This document shows, in pieces, positions 9,041-18,379 of a stretch of 64,000 nucleotides of DNA. This DNA comes from Microbacterium bovistercoris (lineage in GTDB: Bacteria; Actinomycetota; Actinomycetes; Actinomycetales; Microbacteriaceae), in the NCBI RefSeq assembly GCF_003387575.1, contig NZ_QUAB01000046.1, positions 248,001-312,000 on the forward strand. The letters run 5' to 3'. The position numbers were made by a program, and so were the translations under genes. Below the pieces are notes generated by a model that ran no database searches, was not told the DNA's origin, and was given only the letters and a program-made list of their open reading frames with translations. Numbering within the stretch: the first letter of the stretch is position 1; each line of letters starts with the position of its first letter.

Positions 9041-12000
9041 TTACTGTCCTGGGCTGATCACGACCAAAAGATCTCCCGCATCCACCTGCTGCGTGGGACC
9101 GATCGCCACACGCGCCACCACGCCCGAGACCGTCGCCGTGATGGCGGCCTCCATCTTCATCGCCTCGATCGACGCGACCGGGTCGCCTGCGCGAATCGCA
9201 TCTCCCACGGCGACCTGAAGGGTGACCACTCCGGAGAACGGCGCGGCCACCTGCCCCGGCCGCGACGGGTCGGCCTTCTCGGTCTCGTGCGCATCGACGA
9301 CGACCGACCGATCGCGCACCGGCACCGGTCGCAGCTGCCCGTTCAAGGTGGTCATCACCGTGCGCATGCCGCGCTCATCCGCTTCACCGACCGCCTCCAG
9401 ACCGACGTAGAGCTGCACGCCGCGATCGATCTCGATGAGATGCTCCTGCCCCGGTACCAGCCCGTACAGGTAGTCGCCGGTCTCGAGCACCGAGAGGTCG
9501 CCGTACTGCTCACGCATCCGCGCCAGCTCACGGGTCGGTGCGGGGAAGAGCAGTTCGTTCAGCCGAGCACGCCGCCCTGCGCTGTCGCCCGCGAGCGCCC
9601 GCTCGTCGTCCGCCGTGATCTCGCCGACCGCCGGGCGCACCGCGCGACCGGCGAGCACCTTGGTGCGGAACGGCTCGGGCCATCCACCCGGCAGATCCCC
9701 CAGCTCGCCCGCCATGAACCCGACCACGGAGTCCGGCACGTCGTAGTTCTGCGGGTTCTGCTCGAAATCGGCGGGGTCAGCCTTGACGGCCGCCAGGTGC
9801 AGCGCGAGGTCGCCGACGACCTTCGACGACGGCGTGACCTTCGGCACCCGGCCGAGGATCGCGTTCGCGGCGGCGTACATGTCCTCGATGAGTTCGAAGT
9901 CCTCGGCCAGCCCCAGCGCCTTCGCCTGCTGACGCAGGTTGGAGAGCTGTCCGCCCGGGATCTCGTGGTGGTACACCCGACCGGTGGGGCCTGGCAGTCC
10001 AGATTCGAACGGCGCGTACTGGCCGCGCACCGCCTCCCAGTAGGGCTCCAGATCCGAGACGCCGGCCAGGTCGATGCCGCTGTCCCGCTCAGTGTGCGCG
10101 AGCGCGGCGACCAGCGCCGACAGCGAGGGCTGACTCGTGGTGCCGGACAGCGGCGCGGATGCGGCATCCACCGCGTCCACGCCGGCGGCCGATGCCGCGA
10201 GCAGCGTCGCGAGCTGACCGCCGGCCGTGTCGTGCGTGTGCAGGTGCACGGGCAGATCGAACCGCTCGCGCAGCGCCGTGACGAGCTTCGCCGCGGCGGC
10301 CGGCCGCAGCAGTCCCGCCATGTCCTTGATCGCCAGCACGTGCGCACCCGCATCCGCGATCTGCTCCGCGAGCCGAAGGTAGTAGTCCAGCGTGTACAGG
10401 TCTTCCGCCGGGTTCAGCAGATCACCGGTGTAGCAGAGCGCCACCTCCGCCACCGAAGTGCCCGTGGCCCGCACCGCGTCGATCGCCGGACGCATCTGGG
10501 CGACGTCGTTCAGCGCATCGAAGATGCGGAAGATGTCGATTCCGGATGCCGCGGCCTCCTGCACGAATGCATCCGTGACCGCGGTCGGGTAAGGCGTGTA
10601 CCCGACCGTGTTGCGGCCGCGCAGCAGCATCTGGATGGCCACGTTCGGCAGCGCCGTGCGCAGCTTGTCGAGTCGCTCCCACGGATCCTCGCCGAGGAAG
10701 CGGAGGGCGACGTCGTAGGTCGCGCCGCCCCAGGCCTCGACGGAGAGCAGCCCAGGCGTCAGGCGTGCCAGGTGCGGCGCGGCCGCGACCAGGTCGCGGG
10801 TGCGCACCCGCGTCGCCAGCAGCGACTGGTGCGCGTCGCGGAACGTGGTGTCGGTGATGGCGAGCGCAGTCTGCTCGCGCAGCGCCCTGGCGAAGCCGTC
10901 CGGTCCGAGTTCGAGCAGCCGCTGCCTCGTTCCGGCGGGCGGTTCGGTGCTCAGGTCGATCGCCGGCAGCTTGGTGCTCGGGTCGGCGGTACCGGGATGC
11001 GAGCCGTTCGGGCGGTTGACGGTGACGTCCACCAGCCAGTTCAGGATCTTCGAACCGCGATCCTTCGACACGCGGCCCTGCAGCAGTTCAGGGCGCTCGT
11101 CGATGAACGCGGTGCTGATGTCGCCGGCGACGAAGGCCGGGTCGTCGAGCAGGGCCTGCAGGAACGGGATGTTCGTGGACACCCCGCGGATGCGGAACTC
11201 GGCCAGGGCCCGACGTGCCCGGGACACCGCGGCGGGGAAGTCCCGTCCACGGCAGGTGAGCTTGGACAGCATCGAGTCGAAGTGCGGGCTGATCTGCGCG
11301 CCCTGATGCACGGTGCCGCCGTCGAGGCGGATGCCTGCGCCGCCGGGAGAGCGGTAGGTGGTGATCTTGCCGGTGTCAGGGCGGAAGCCCTGCGCGGGAT
11401 CCTCGGTGGTGATCCGGCACTGCAGCGCGGCGCCGCGAAGCCGGATGTCACCCTGGTCGAGACCCAGCTCGGCCAGAGTCGTTCCGGAGGCGATGCGGAT
11501 CTGCGCCTGGACCAGGTCGACGTCGGTGATCTCCTCGGTGACCGTGTGCTCCACCTGGATGCGCGGGTTCATCTCGATGAAGACGACCTCGCCGGCCCGC
11601 TCCCCCGCCGTCTCCAGCAGGAACTCGACGGTTCCCGCGTTCACGTAGCCGATCGAACGCGCGAACGCGACGGCATGCCGGTGCAGCTCCTGCCGGACGG
11701 CGTCGTCCAGGTTCGGCGCCGGCGCGATCTCGACGACCTTCTGATGCCGGCGCTGCACCGAGCAGTCCCGCTCGAACAGGTGCACGGTCTCGCCCGTGGC
11801 ATCCGCCAGCACCTGCACCTCGATGTGTCGCGGGCGCAGGACGGCCTGCTCCAGGAACATCCGCGGGTCGCCGAAGGCGCTCTGCGCCTCGCGCATCGCC
11901 TCGGCGAGGGCGGGGGCGAGTTCGGCCTTCGTCTCGACTCGCCGCATCCCCCGCCCGCCGCCACCGGCGACGGCTTTCGCGAACAGCGGGAATCCGATCT

Positions 12001-12448
12001 CGTCCGACTGACCGACGAGATCGTCCACATCGTCGGATGCCGCGGTGGACCGGAGCACCGGCACGCCCGCCTCGATCGCATGGCGCTTGGCCTCGACCTT
12101 GTTCCCCGCCATCTCCAGCACGTGCGCCGGCGGGCCGATGAAGGCGATGCCGGCCGCAGCCGCCTTCTCCGCCAGCTCCGGGTTCTCGGCGAGGAATCCG
12201 TAGCCCGGGTAGATAGCGTCAGCCCCCGACTCCACGGCGACGCGGACGATCTCGTCCACGTCGAGGTAGGCGCGCACCGGATGCCCGCGCTCGCCGATCT
12301 CGTACGCCTCATCGGCCTTGAGCCGGTGCATCGAGCCGCGATCCTCATAGGGGAAGACCGCAACGGTGCGCGCACCCACTTCGTACGCCGCCCGGAACGC
12401 GCGGATCGCGATCTCTCCGCGATTGGCCACAAGGATCTTCTGGAACAT
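9041..12448 (-). CDS. pyc: Pyruvate carboxylase
   Basis: Biotin-dependent anaplerotic enzyme converting pyruvate to oxaloacetate. The 1135 residues contain, in order, a biotin carboxylase (MFQKILVANRGEIA start, GGGGRGMR ATP loop, EMNPRIQVEHTVTEE), a carboxyltransferase domain (DTTFRDAHQSLLATR near 490, HLHTHDTAGG) and a C-terminal biotinyl domain with EAMKME, where K1098 is the biotin site. An in-frame GTG lies 8 codons upstream, but ATG 12448 has an AGAGG site 5 bases before it and begins at the conserved N-terminus. It is divergent from a ParA gene; there is no obvious operon partner. Confidence 0.96.
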   Translation of the reverse strand: MFQKILVANRGEIAIRAFRAAYEVGARTVAVFPYEDRGSMHRLKADEAYEIGERGHPVRAYLDVDEIVRVAVESGADAIYPGYGFLAENPELAEKAAAAGIAFIGPPAHVLEMAGNKVEAKRHAIEAGVPVLRSTAASDDVDDLVGQSDEIGFPLFAKAVAGGGGRGMRRVETKAELAPALAEAMREAQSAFGDPRMFLEQAVLRPRHIEVQVLADATGETVHLFERDCSVQRRHQKVVEIAPAPNLDDAVRQELHRHAVAFARSIGYVNAGTVEFLLETAGERAGEVVFIEMNPRIQVEHTVTEEITDVDLVQAQIRIASGTTLAELGLDQGDIRLRGAALQCRITTEDPAQGFRPDTGKITTYRSPGGAGIRLDGGTVHQGAQISPHFDSMLSKLTCRGRDFPAAVSRARRALAEFRIRGVSTNIPFLQALLDDPAFVAGDISTAFIDERPELLQGRVSKDRGSKILNWLVDVTVNRPNGSHPGTADPSTKLPAIDLSTEPPAGTRQRLLELGPDGFARALREQTALAITDTTFRDAHQSLLATRVRTRDLVAAAPHLARLTPGLLSVEAWGGATYDVALRFLGEDPWERLDKLRTALPNVAIQMLLRGRNTVGYTPYPTAVTDAFVQEAAASGIDIFRIFDALNDVAQMRPAIDAVRATGTSVAEVALCYTGDLLNPAEDLYTLDYYLRLAEQIADAGAHVLAIKDMAGLLRPAAAAKLVTALRERFDLPVHLHTHDTAGGQLATLLAASAAGVDAVDAASAPLSGTTSQPSLSALVAALAHTERDSGIDLAGVSDLEPYWEAVRGQYAPFESGLPGPTGRVYHHEIPGGQLSNLRQQAKALGLAEDFELIEDMYAAANAILGRVPKVTPSSKVVGDLALHLAAVKADPADFEQNPQNYDVPDSVVGFMAGELGDLPGGWPEPFRTKVLAGRAVRPAVGEITADDERALAGDSAGRRARLNELLFPAPTRELARMREQYGDLSVLETGDYLYGLVPGQEHLIEIDRGVQLYVGLEAVGEADERGMRTVMTTLNGQLRPVPVRDRSVVVDAHETEKADPSRPGQVAAPFSGVVTLQVAVGDAIRAGDPVASIEAMKMEAAITATVSGVVARVAIGPTQQVDAGDLLVVISPGQ

Positions 12449-12592
12449 GCACACCTCTGGATCAGTGCGCACCGAGGCGCACAGGAGCGGGGCTGAGTGT
12501 GCCCCCAGACTAGCCCGTGCGCATCGGGCGGAATCGCCGCATCACAGCAGGGTGAAGGAGAGTCACAGGGTCGGCACTGTAAGTTGGAGGAT

Positions 12593-13405
12593 GTGCACGT
12601 ACTCAGCGTCAGCTCCCTCAAGGGAGGCGTAGGCAAGACGACCGTCACGCTCGGTCTCGCCAGCGCCGCCTTCGCCCGTGGCATCCGCACCCTCGTGGTC
12701 GACCTCGACCCGCAGTCGGACGTCTCCACCGGAATGGACATCCAGATCGCCGGCAGGCTGAACATCGCCGACGTGCTCGCCAACCCCAAGGAGAAGGTGG
12801 TCCGTCAGGCCATCACCACCAGCGGGTGGGCGAAGGTGCATCCCGGCACCATCGACGTGCTGATCGGCAGCCCGTCCGCCATCAACTTCGACGGCCCGCA
12901 CCCCAGCGTGCGCGACGTGTGGAAGCTCGAAGAGGCACTTGCCACCGTCGAGAGCGAGTACGACCTCGTCCTCATCGACTGCGCGCCCTCGCTGAACGCC
13001 CTCACCCGCACCGCCTGGGCGGCGAGCGACCGCGTCATGGTCGTCACCGAGCCCGGTCTGTTCTCCGTCGCCGCCGCCGACCGCGCGCTGCGCGCCATCG
13101 AGGAGATCCGCCGCGGACTCTCCCCGCGACTGCAGCCGCTCGGCATCGTCGTGAACCGCGTGCGCCCGCAGTCGATCGAGCACCAGTTCCGCATCAAGGA
13201 GCTGCGCGACATGTTCGGCCCGCTGGTGCTGTCGCCCCAGCTGCCGGAGCGCACCTCGCTGCAGCAGGCGCAGGGCGCCGCGAAGCCGCTGCACATCTGG
13301 CCCGGCGACTCCGCGCAGGAGCTCGCCGCAGACTTCGACCAATTGCTGGACCGCATCGTCCGCGCCGGCCGGGTCCCCGTGCCGGAGACCGGCGCCCAGG
13401 CCTGA
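12593..13405 (+). CDS. ParA/Soj family ATPase
   Basis: A 270-residue P-loop ATPase of the chromosome-partition family: [11 protein letters not shown] at residues 7-17, VVDLDPQSD and VLIDCAPSL. The frame is open back to 12497, but the family N-terminus MHVLSVSSLKGG begins at GTG 12593. A GGAGG just upstream is only 2 bases away, too close for a ribosome binding site; instead TAAGTT at 12580-12585 sits 7 bases before the GTG, consistent with a leaderless start. It lies upstream of the MerR/FHA cluster and ends at a terminator. There is no parB beside it, and the cargo is unknown. Confidence 0.85.
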   Translation: MHVLSVSSLKGGVGKTTVTLGLASAAFARGIRTLVVDLDPQSDVSTGMDIQIAGRLNIADVLANPKEKVVRQAITTSGWAKVHPGTIDVLIGSPSAINFDGPHPSVRDVWKLEEALATVESEYDLVLIDCAPSLNALTRTAWAASDRVMVVTEPGLFSVAAADRALRAIEEIRRGLSPRLQPLGIVVNRVRPQSIEHQFRIKELRDMFGPLVLSPQLPERTSLQQAQGAAKPLHIWPGDSAQELAADFDQLLDRIVRAGRVPVPETGAQA

Positions 13406-13426
13406 CGCGCACCTCGCACACCAAGA

Positions 13427-13450
13427 AACGCCCGGCTCCGGCCGGGCGTT
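13427..13450. terminator. Terminator after parA, shared with the MerR gene
   Basis: A perfect 10-bp stem (AACGCCCGGC / GCCGGGCGTT) with a TCCG loop lies in the gap between convergent genes. Confidence 0.75.
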
Positions 13451-13474
13451 CTCGTATGTACAGGGCGGTCCGCG

Positions 13475-14023
13475 TCAGGCGGTGCGCTTGGCGCGCCGCT
13501 GCGCGAGCTCGTCGACAGGATCCGGTGCAGTGGGGTCGAGCTCGACGAGCGTCGACTCGACCTCGCGGAGCACCTTGCCGACGGCGATGCCGAACACGCC
13601 CTGACCACGGCTGACCAGGTCGATGACCTCGTCGTTCGAGGTGCACAGGTAGACGGAGGCACCGTCGCTCATCAGCGTGGTGCCGGCCAGATCACGGATG
13701 CCGGCGGCGCGGAGCTGCTCGACCGCGATCCGGATCTGCTGCAGCGAGATGCCGGTGTCCAGAAGTCGCTTGACCAGCTTGAGCACGAGGATGTCGCGGA
13801 AGCCGTAGAGGCGCTGCGAACCGGATCCGCTCGCACCCCGAACTGTGGGGACGACCAGCTCAGTGCGTGCCCAGTAGTCCAGCTGGCGGTAGGTGATGCC
13901 CGCCGCACGAGCGGCGACCGCGCCACGGTAGCCGACTTCGTCGTCCATCGCGGGCAGACCGTCCGTGAAGAGGAGTTCGGTCACGAAGCGCGGGTCTCCG
14001 GAGAGCTCATCCGCATTCATCAT
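13475..14023 (-). CDS. MerR family regulator (Rv1830-like)
   Basis: A 182-residue MerR-type DNA-binding protein. The winged-helix part is ARAAGITYRQLDYWARTELVVP (about 37-58, shown in pieces: ITYRQLDYW is the recognition helix), followed by SQRLYGFRDI and a C-terminal part with no metal-binding cysteines of the classical MerR kind. In mycobacteria a similar protein lies beside ftsR and garA, and that order is kept here apart from the intervening nuclease gene. Two adjacent ATGs (14023 and 14020) follow an AGGAGG site, and either could be used. Confidence 0.82.
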   Translation of the reverse strand: MMNADELSGDPRFVTELLFTDGLPAMDDEVGYRGAVAARAAGITYRQLDYWARTELVVPTVRGASGSGSQRLYGFRDILVLKLVKRLLDTGISLQQIRIAVEQLRAAGIRDLAGTTLMSDGASVYLCTSNDEVIDLVSRGQGVFGIAVGKVLREVESTLVELDPTAPDPVDELAQRRAKRTA

Positions 14024-14140
14024 GTGTCCTCCTCAAGACCGGTGCCGCTCCCCCCGGAGCAGCTATCTCCACGGTAGAGCAGGGGTGGTGGTCGGGCAAC
14101 GACATCCGGTGCGCACCAGAGGTGTGTCGCAACCTGTTCG

Positions 14141-14821
14141 TTATGAGAGCATCCGTGACAGCGCCACGGACACCAGGATGCTGCGCACCTCATCGATGCG
14201 GGCGGCGAGTTCAGGAGCGAGCTCTGCGGCGCGGCCGCGGGAAGCGGCATCCGTGCGACGCAGCATCGTCTGCAGCGCCGACTCGATCAGGGCGACCTCC
14301 CGCTCAGCGCCCTGGCGGAGCGAGCGCAGATGGCGTGGTTCGATGCCGTGGCGGTCCAGGGCGACCAGGCTGCGCAGCAGCGACACGGTCTGGTCGTTGT
14401 ACGAATCGGCGGCCGCGATCAGCCCGGTGCTGACCGCGTCGTTCAGCAGCTGCGGGGCGGCGCCCGCGGCCTGCAGCAGCTCCTCGCGCCGATACCGGCG
14501 CGCGGGCGGCGTGATCGAGGGCGGCGGCGAGACCGGCTGGCCCTCCACCGCTTCGTCCAGCTGCTCGCGGATCACGTCGAGCGGCATGTAGTGGTCGCGC
14601 TGCAGCGTGAGCGCCGTGCGCAGACGCTCGACGTCGGCCGCCGAGAACTTCCGGTAGCCGGAGTCGGTGCGCGACGGCGTCACGATGCCTCGCCCCTCGA
14701 GGAAGCGCAGCTTGCTGGCGGTGATCTCCGGGAAGTCCGGGGTCAGCCGCGACAGCACCTGGCCGATGCTCAGCAGGCCCGCGGGCGCTGCGCGCTCACG
14801 GGCCGGGGACGAGGCCGCCAT
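14141..14821 (-). CDS. ftsR: MerR family regulator, FtsR-like
   Basis: A 226-residue regulator with an N-terminal MerR helix-turn-helix (LLSIGQVLSRL, then ITASKLRFLEGRGIVTPSRT and GYRKFSAADVERL) and a long helical C-terminus. Homologues next to garA/odhI in Corynebacterium activate ftsZ; the same role is inferred here from synteny and the N-terminus. The ATG overlaps the stop of the FHA gene by one base, so the two genes are co-transcribed. Confidence 0.78.
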   Translation of the reverse strand: MAASSPARERAAPAGLLSIGQVLSRLTPDFPEITASKLRFLEGRGIVTPSRTDSGYRKFSAADVERLRTALTLQRDHYMPLDVIREQLDEAVEGQPVSPPPSITPPARRYRREELLQAAGAAPQLLNDAVSTGLIAAADSYNDQTVSLLRSLVALDRHGIEPRHLRSLRQGAEREVALIESALQTMLRRTDAASRGRAAELAPELAARIDEVRSILVSVALSRMLS

Positions 14822-15303
14822 CAGGCGTTCGCAGCCGCGATGTCGACCGGGGACGCGAAGAAGTTCAGGCGGAACTTGCCGACGCGCACCTCGTAGCCGT
14901 TCTGCAGAAGACTGCGGTCGGCTCGCTCACCGTTGACGTAGGTGCCGTTCAGCGAGCGCTGATCGATGATCTCGAACGACGTGCCGGTGCGGGTGATCTC
15001 TGCATGACGACGCGACACGGTCACATCGTCGAAGAAGATGTCCGCTTCGGGGTGGCGGCCGACCGTCGTGACGTCGGCGTCCAGGAGGTATCGGGCGCCG
15101 GCCAGCGCGCCTGAGCGCACCAGCAGCAGCGCCGACCCCGAGGGCAGCGCGGAGATCGCCGTCTGTTCGGCTTCGGTCAGTTCGGCTCCGAACGGGACGA
15201 ACGACAGATCGGAGTCGTGTCCGAAAGTCTGCGTCACGTCGTGGCGCTGCTCTCCGCTGCGGTGGATCGCGTCGTCGCCGTATCGGCTCTGGCTGTCAGT
15301 CAC
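14821..15303 (-). CDS. garA: FHA-domain protein, GarA/OdhI-like
   Basis: A small cytoplasmic FHA protein; in relatives it inhibits 2-oxoglutarate dehydrogenase and is switched off when a Ser/Thr kinase phosphorylates its N-terminus. The FHA fold covers about residues 75-150 (TVGRHPEADI, VSRRHAEI, SLNGTYVNG). The N-terminal segment reads DVTQTFG (T24, T26) where GarA and OdhI have ETTS, so the phospho-acceptor motif is altered but two threonines remain. The start is GTG 15303 with a GGAGG site. It heads the operon with ftsR. Confidence 0.83.
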   Translation of the reverse strand: MTDSQSRYGDDAIHRSGEQRHDVTQTFGHDSDLSFVPFGAELTEAEQTAISALPSGSALLLVRSGALAGARYLLDADVTTVGRHPEADIFFDDVTVSRRHAEITRTGTSFEIIDQRSLNGTYVNGERADRSLLQNGYEVRVGKFRLNFFASPVDIAAANA

Positions 15304-15389
15304 GGGTGGCCCTCCTTCTCACCAGACTAACGGATCGGAGCACTGCATCGGGAGGGGATGGGCACACGGGGCGCACCTAGGCTGGGGAC

Positions 15390-16058
15390 GTGCAGACAAC
15401 CTGGTCCTATCGAAGAATCCCTCTCGCCGCCCTGTTCGCCGCGCTGCTGACCGCCGCGTTCCTGCTGGTGGCCCCGCTGTCGGCCTCCGCACACGACGAG
15501 CTCGTCTCCGCGGACCCGGCCGCCGACACGACTGTCGAGACCCTTCCCGCGCAGCTCGCGCTCACCTTCAGCGGGGACGTGCTCGACGCCGAGGGCGCCA
15601 CGATGATCCAGGTGACCGACCCCGCAGGCAGCCCCGTCACCGATGGTGCACCGACCGTCGACGGAACGACAGTCACCCAGCCGCTCGCCGCGGGTGGCCC
15701 TGCCGGCCTCTACCACGTGGCGTGGAAGGTCGTCTCGGCCGACGGACATCCGATCGCCGGGGAGTACGCCTTCACCGTGACCACGGGCTCGGCCGTCACC
15801 CCCACGCCGACCACTGCACCGGCTCCGGAGCAGACCACCCCCGAGACGAGTCCTGCTCCCACCGTGACGGTCACCGCGACTCCGACCCCCGCCGCGACCT
15901 CCGGGTCGCCGGTCTGGCTGTGGGTGCTGCTGATCGTGGCCGTCCTCGTCGTCGCCGGCATCGCCGTCTGGCTGGGCATGCGCCGCAGGCCGGCCGACGG
16001 CGGGCCTGCGGCGTCATCCGACGATGCCGCCGCCTCCGCCGACCCCTCGGAACGATAG
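15390..16058 (+). CDS. CopC-domain exported protein with C-terminal membrane anchor
   Basis: A 222-residue protein with a signal peptide (about 1-34, ending SASA), a mature start at H35 as in CopC/YobA copper-binding proteins, a CopC fold (HDELVSADPA...GLYHVAWKVVSADGHP...GEYAFTV), a Pro/Thr-rich stalk and a membrane helix at about 172-195. The N-terminal His and the SADGH motif suggest periplasmic copper binding. GTG 15390 follows TAGGCT (15378-15383) by 6 bases, so it is probably leaderless. No CopD partner is adjacent. Confidence 0.86.
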   Translation: MQTTWSYRRIPLAALFAALLTAAFLLVAPLSASAHDELVSADPAADTTVETLPAQLALTFSGDVLDAEGATMIQVTDPAGSPVTDGAPTVDGTTVTQPLAAGGPAGLYHVAWKVVSADGHPIAGEYAFTVTTGSAVTPTPTTAPAPEQTTPETSPAPTVTVTATPTPAATSGSPVWLWVLLIVAVLVVAGIAVWLGMRRRPADGGPAASSDDAAASADPSER

Positions 16059-16067
16059 GCTGAGAGC

Positions 16068-17465
16068 ATGCCACACTACGATGTCGTCATCCTCGGCGCG
16101 GGCCCTGGCGGCTACGTCGCCGCCGTCCGCAGCGCACAGCTCGGACTGTCCACCGCCATCATCGAGGAGAAGTACTGGGGTGGTGTGTGTCTCAACGTGG
16201 GCTGCATCCCCTCGAAGTCGCTCCTGAAGAACGCGGAGATCGCGCACACCTTCACCCACAAGGCCGACTTCTTCGGAATCTCGGGCGATGTGAGCTTCGA
16301 CTTCGGCGCGGCGTTCGACCGCAGCCGCAAGGTCGCGGAGACCCACGTCAAGGGCATCCACTTCCTGATGAAGAAGAACAAGGTCACCGAGTACGACGGC
16401 CGCGGCACCTTCACCGGCCCCAAGGCGATCTCGGTGGCGAAGTCGGACGGCACGACCGAAGAGGTCACCTTCGACAACGTCATCATCGCGACCGGCTCGA
16501 CCGTGCGCCTGCTGCCCGGTGTGCAGCTCAGCGACAATGTCGTCACCTTCGAGGAGCAGATCCTCACCCGCGACCTGCCCGAGTCGATCGTCATCGTCGG
16601 TGCCGGTGCCATCGGCATGGAGTTCGCCTACGTGCTGACGAACTACGGCGTGAAGGTCACCATCATCGAGTTCCTCGACCGCGCCCTCCCCAACGAGGAC
16701 GTCGAGGTCTCGAAGGAGATCCAGAAGCAGTACAAGAAGCTCGGCGTCGACATCCTCACCTCCACCGCGGTGAAGACCGTCACCGACAACGGCTCCTCCG
16801 TGCACGTCACCTACGAGACCCGCGACGGCCAGCCCGGTGAGATCACCGCAGGCAAGGTGCTCATGTCGGTCGGCTTCGCACCGAACGTGAACGGCTACGG
16901 CCTGGAGAACACCGGCGTCGCCCTCACCGAGCGCGGCGCGATCGAGATCGACGACCACATGCGCACCAACGTCGAGGGCATCTACGCGATCGGCGACGTC
17001 ACCGCCAAGCTGCAGCTCGCGCACGTCGCCGAGGCGCAGGCCGTCGTGGCCGCCGAGACCATCGGCAAGGCCGAGACCATGACGCTGGGCGACTACCGGA
17101 TGATGCCGCGCGCGACGTTCTGCCAGCCGCAGGTCGCCAGCTTCGGTCTCACCGAGGAGCAGGCGCGCGCCGAGGGTCGCGAGATCAAGGTCGCGAAGTT
17201 CCCGTTCAGCGCGAACGGCAAGGCCAACGGCCTCGGCGAGCCGGTCGGCTTCGTCAAGCTGATCGCCGACGCCGAGCACCTCGAGCTCATCGGCGGCCAC
17301 CTCATCGGCCCCGACGTGTCCGAGCTTCTGCCCGAGCTGACGCTCGCTCAGAAGTGGGACCTCACCGCTCTCGAGGCCGCCCGCAACGTGCACACCCACC
17401 CGACCCTGTCGGAGGCGCTGCAGGAGGCCTTCCACGGCCTCGCGGGCCACATGATCAACCTCTGA
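16068..17465 (+). CDS. lpdA: Dihydrolipoyl dehydrogenase
   Basis: FAD-dependent E3 component of pyruvate and 2-oxoglutarate dehydrogenase complexes, reoxidising dihydrolipoamide. The 465 residues include the N-terminal [13 protein letters not shown] loop, the redox pair C41/C46 in [13 protein letters not shown], a second [13 protein letters not shown] loop, YAIGDVT, and the C-terminal HTHPTLSE catalytic His. TAGGCT at 16056-16061 overlaps the stop of the preceding copC-like gene and sits 6 bases before the ATG, so lpdA probably has its own leaderless promoter. Its activity would be a downstream output of the GarA-like regulator nearby. Confidence 0.95.
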   Translation: MPHYDVVILGAGPGGYVAAVRSAQLGLSTAIIEEKYWGGVCLNVGCIPSKSLLKNAEIAHTFTHKADFFGISGDVSFDFGAAFDRSRKVAETHVKGIHFLMKKNKVTEYDGRGTFTGPKAISVAKSDGTTEEVTFDNVIIATGSTVRLLPGVQLSDNVVTFEEQILTRDLPESIVIVGAGAIGMEFAYVLTNYGVKVTIIEFLDRALPNEDVEVSKEIQKQYKKLGVDILTSTAVKTVTDNGSSVHVTYETRDGQPGEITAGKVLMSVGFAPNVNGYGLENTGVALTERGAIEIDDHMRTNVEGIYAIGDVTAKLQLAHVAEAQAVVAAETIGKAETMTLGDYRMMPRATFCQPQVASFGLTEEQARAEGREIKVAKFPFSANGKANGLGEPVGFVKLIADAEHLELIGGHLIGPDVSELLPELTLAQKWDLTALEAARNVHTHPTLSEALQEAFHGLAGHMINL

Positions 17466-17469
17466 TCTG

Positions 17470-17519
17470 CAGACGCAGAGAGGGCCGAGCGGAATTCCGC
17501 TCGGCCCTCTCTGCGTCTG
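17470..17519. terminator. Bidirectional terminator between lpdA and the CYTH gene
   Basis: A perfect 50-base palindrome with no loop bases (25-bp arms centred on GGAATTCC) lies between convergent genes. Confidence 0.9.
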
Positions 17520-17525
17520 GTCCGT

Positions 17526-18146
17526 TCAGCGACCGAGAGCGCGGGCGAGCTTCGATCCCGAAGAGGCGTCGCGGGCGCCGGCGGCGAAGATCGCCTTCTC
17601 GGCTGCGGCGAAGAACGCCTGCCGTCCTGCCTCGTCAGCGGGAGCGGCGGGGCCCAGCTCGAGCTCCCATTCCCGCCATTCGCGGCGCGATCCGTCACGC
17701 AGATCGGTCGCGTGCACGTGATCGTCCACGAACTCGGCGAGCACGCCGTCCGGCCCGATCAGGTGAACGGCGGTGCGGGAGTTCTCGATCCGTGCGATCG
17801 GCCGCAGCGCGGATGCCTGTACCGGCGCGATCGCCTGGGCGACCGCATCCGGGATCACGCCCTCCTCGCCCAGCGGCCAGCCGAGCTCCACCCGGCCGTC
17901 GCCGGTGCGCGGACCCTTCAGATGCCAACCGGCATCGGGGCCGCCGGTGCGGCGACGCAGGGCATGGCCGGAGGCCGCGAGGGCGAACTCGGCGGTGTCG
18001 AGGTACTGCGCGTCGAGTTCTCGCAGCTCGCCGGGCGACGCCGAGAGCACGCCGTCGACCGATGCCCAGTCCGGAAGCGGGGTGTCCGCATCGACGTCGT
18101 ACTTGCGCTCGACCTCGACCGACCGGGACGGCGCGGAGTCAGACAT
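17526..18146 (-). CDS. CYTH domain protein
   Basis: A 206-residue member of the CYTH/triphosphate-tunnel family, which hydrolyses or cyclises triphosphates. The defining EXEXK motif is E11-V-E13-R-K15 near the N-terminus; later blocks include YLDTAEFALAASGHALRRRTG, WHLKGPR and the REWELELG strand. The frame is open 23 codons further, but ATG 18146 begins just before the motif. It overlaps the upstream small gene by 8 bases. The substrate (polyphosphate, thiamine triphosphate or other) cannot be read from the sequence. Confidence 0.85.
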   Translation of the reverse strand: MSDSAPSRSVEVERKYDVDADTPLPDWASVDGVLSASPGELRELDAQYLDTAEFALAASGHALRRRTGGPDAGWHLKGPRTGDGRVELGWPLGEEGVIPDAVAQAIAPVQASALRPIARIENSRTAVHLIGPDGVLAEFVDDHVHATDLRDGSRREWREWELELGPAAPADEAGRQAFFAAAEKAIFAAGARDASSGSKLARALGR

Positions 18147-18354
18147 CGGCAGGATTGATGTCCTCGAGGGACTCGTCGTACCAGTAGCCGATCTCGGTGG
18201 GCCCGTCGGTCGCACCGGTGTTCTGCGGTTCGCCGCCGCGGTTGTAGACGATCTGCGTCTCGCTGTAGGGAACGATCAGCTTGTCGTCCGCATCGTCGCC
18301 GATGGGGATGATCTGCCCGTCCAGCGGGCCGCCGTGAAGTCGCGCGAGTGCCAT
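18139..18354 (-). CDS. Small conserved hypothetical protein
   Basis: A 71-residue soluble acidic protein beginning MALARLHGGPLDGQIIPIGD and ending in an acidic tail (ESLEDINPADV). The HGGPLDG opening is common in small actinobacterial proteins of unknown function. The start is placed at ATG 18354 because TATGGT lies exactly 6 bases upstream on the reverse strand (18361-18366). An in-frame GTG at 18360 is the alternative. It probably shares a transcript with the CYTH gene. Confidence 0.7.
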   Translation of the reverse strand: MALARLHGGPLDGQIIPIGDDADDKLIVPYSETQIVYNRGGEPQNTGATDGPTEIGYWYDESLEDINPADV

Positions 18355-18379
18355 GAGCACACCATAGTCCCTGGCGACG

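Noticed and set aside
9041..12472. Pyruvate carboxylase start at 12472
   Set aside because: The 8 extra codons lack a ribosome site; the conserved N-terminus and AGAGG site point to 12448.
8780..12496. A 1238-codon open frame on the forward strand over pyruvate carboxylase
   Set aside because: It is the antisense of a certain gene; such long Arg/His/Val-rich frames are a by-product of high third-position GC. The same applies to 4208-6040 opposite fadD, 21501-24929 opposite dnaE2 and 35347-37440 over several genes.
12584..12592. GGAGG as ribosome binding site for the parA start at 12593
   Set aside because: Only 2 bases separate it from the GTG; TAAGTT 7 bases upstream suggests a leaderless start instead. 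The ATG at 12591 is out of frame.
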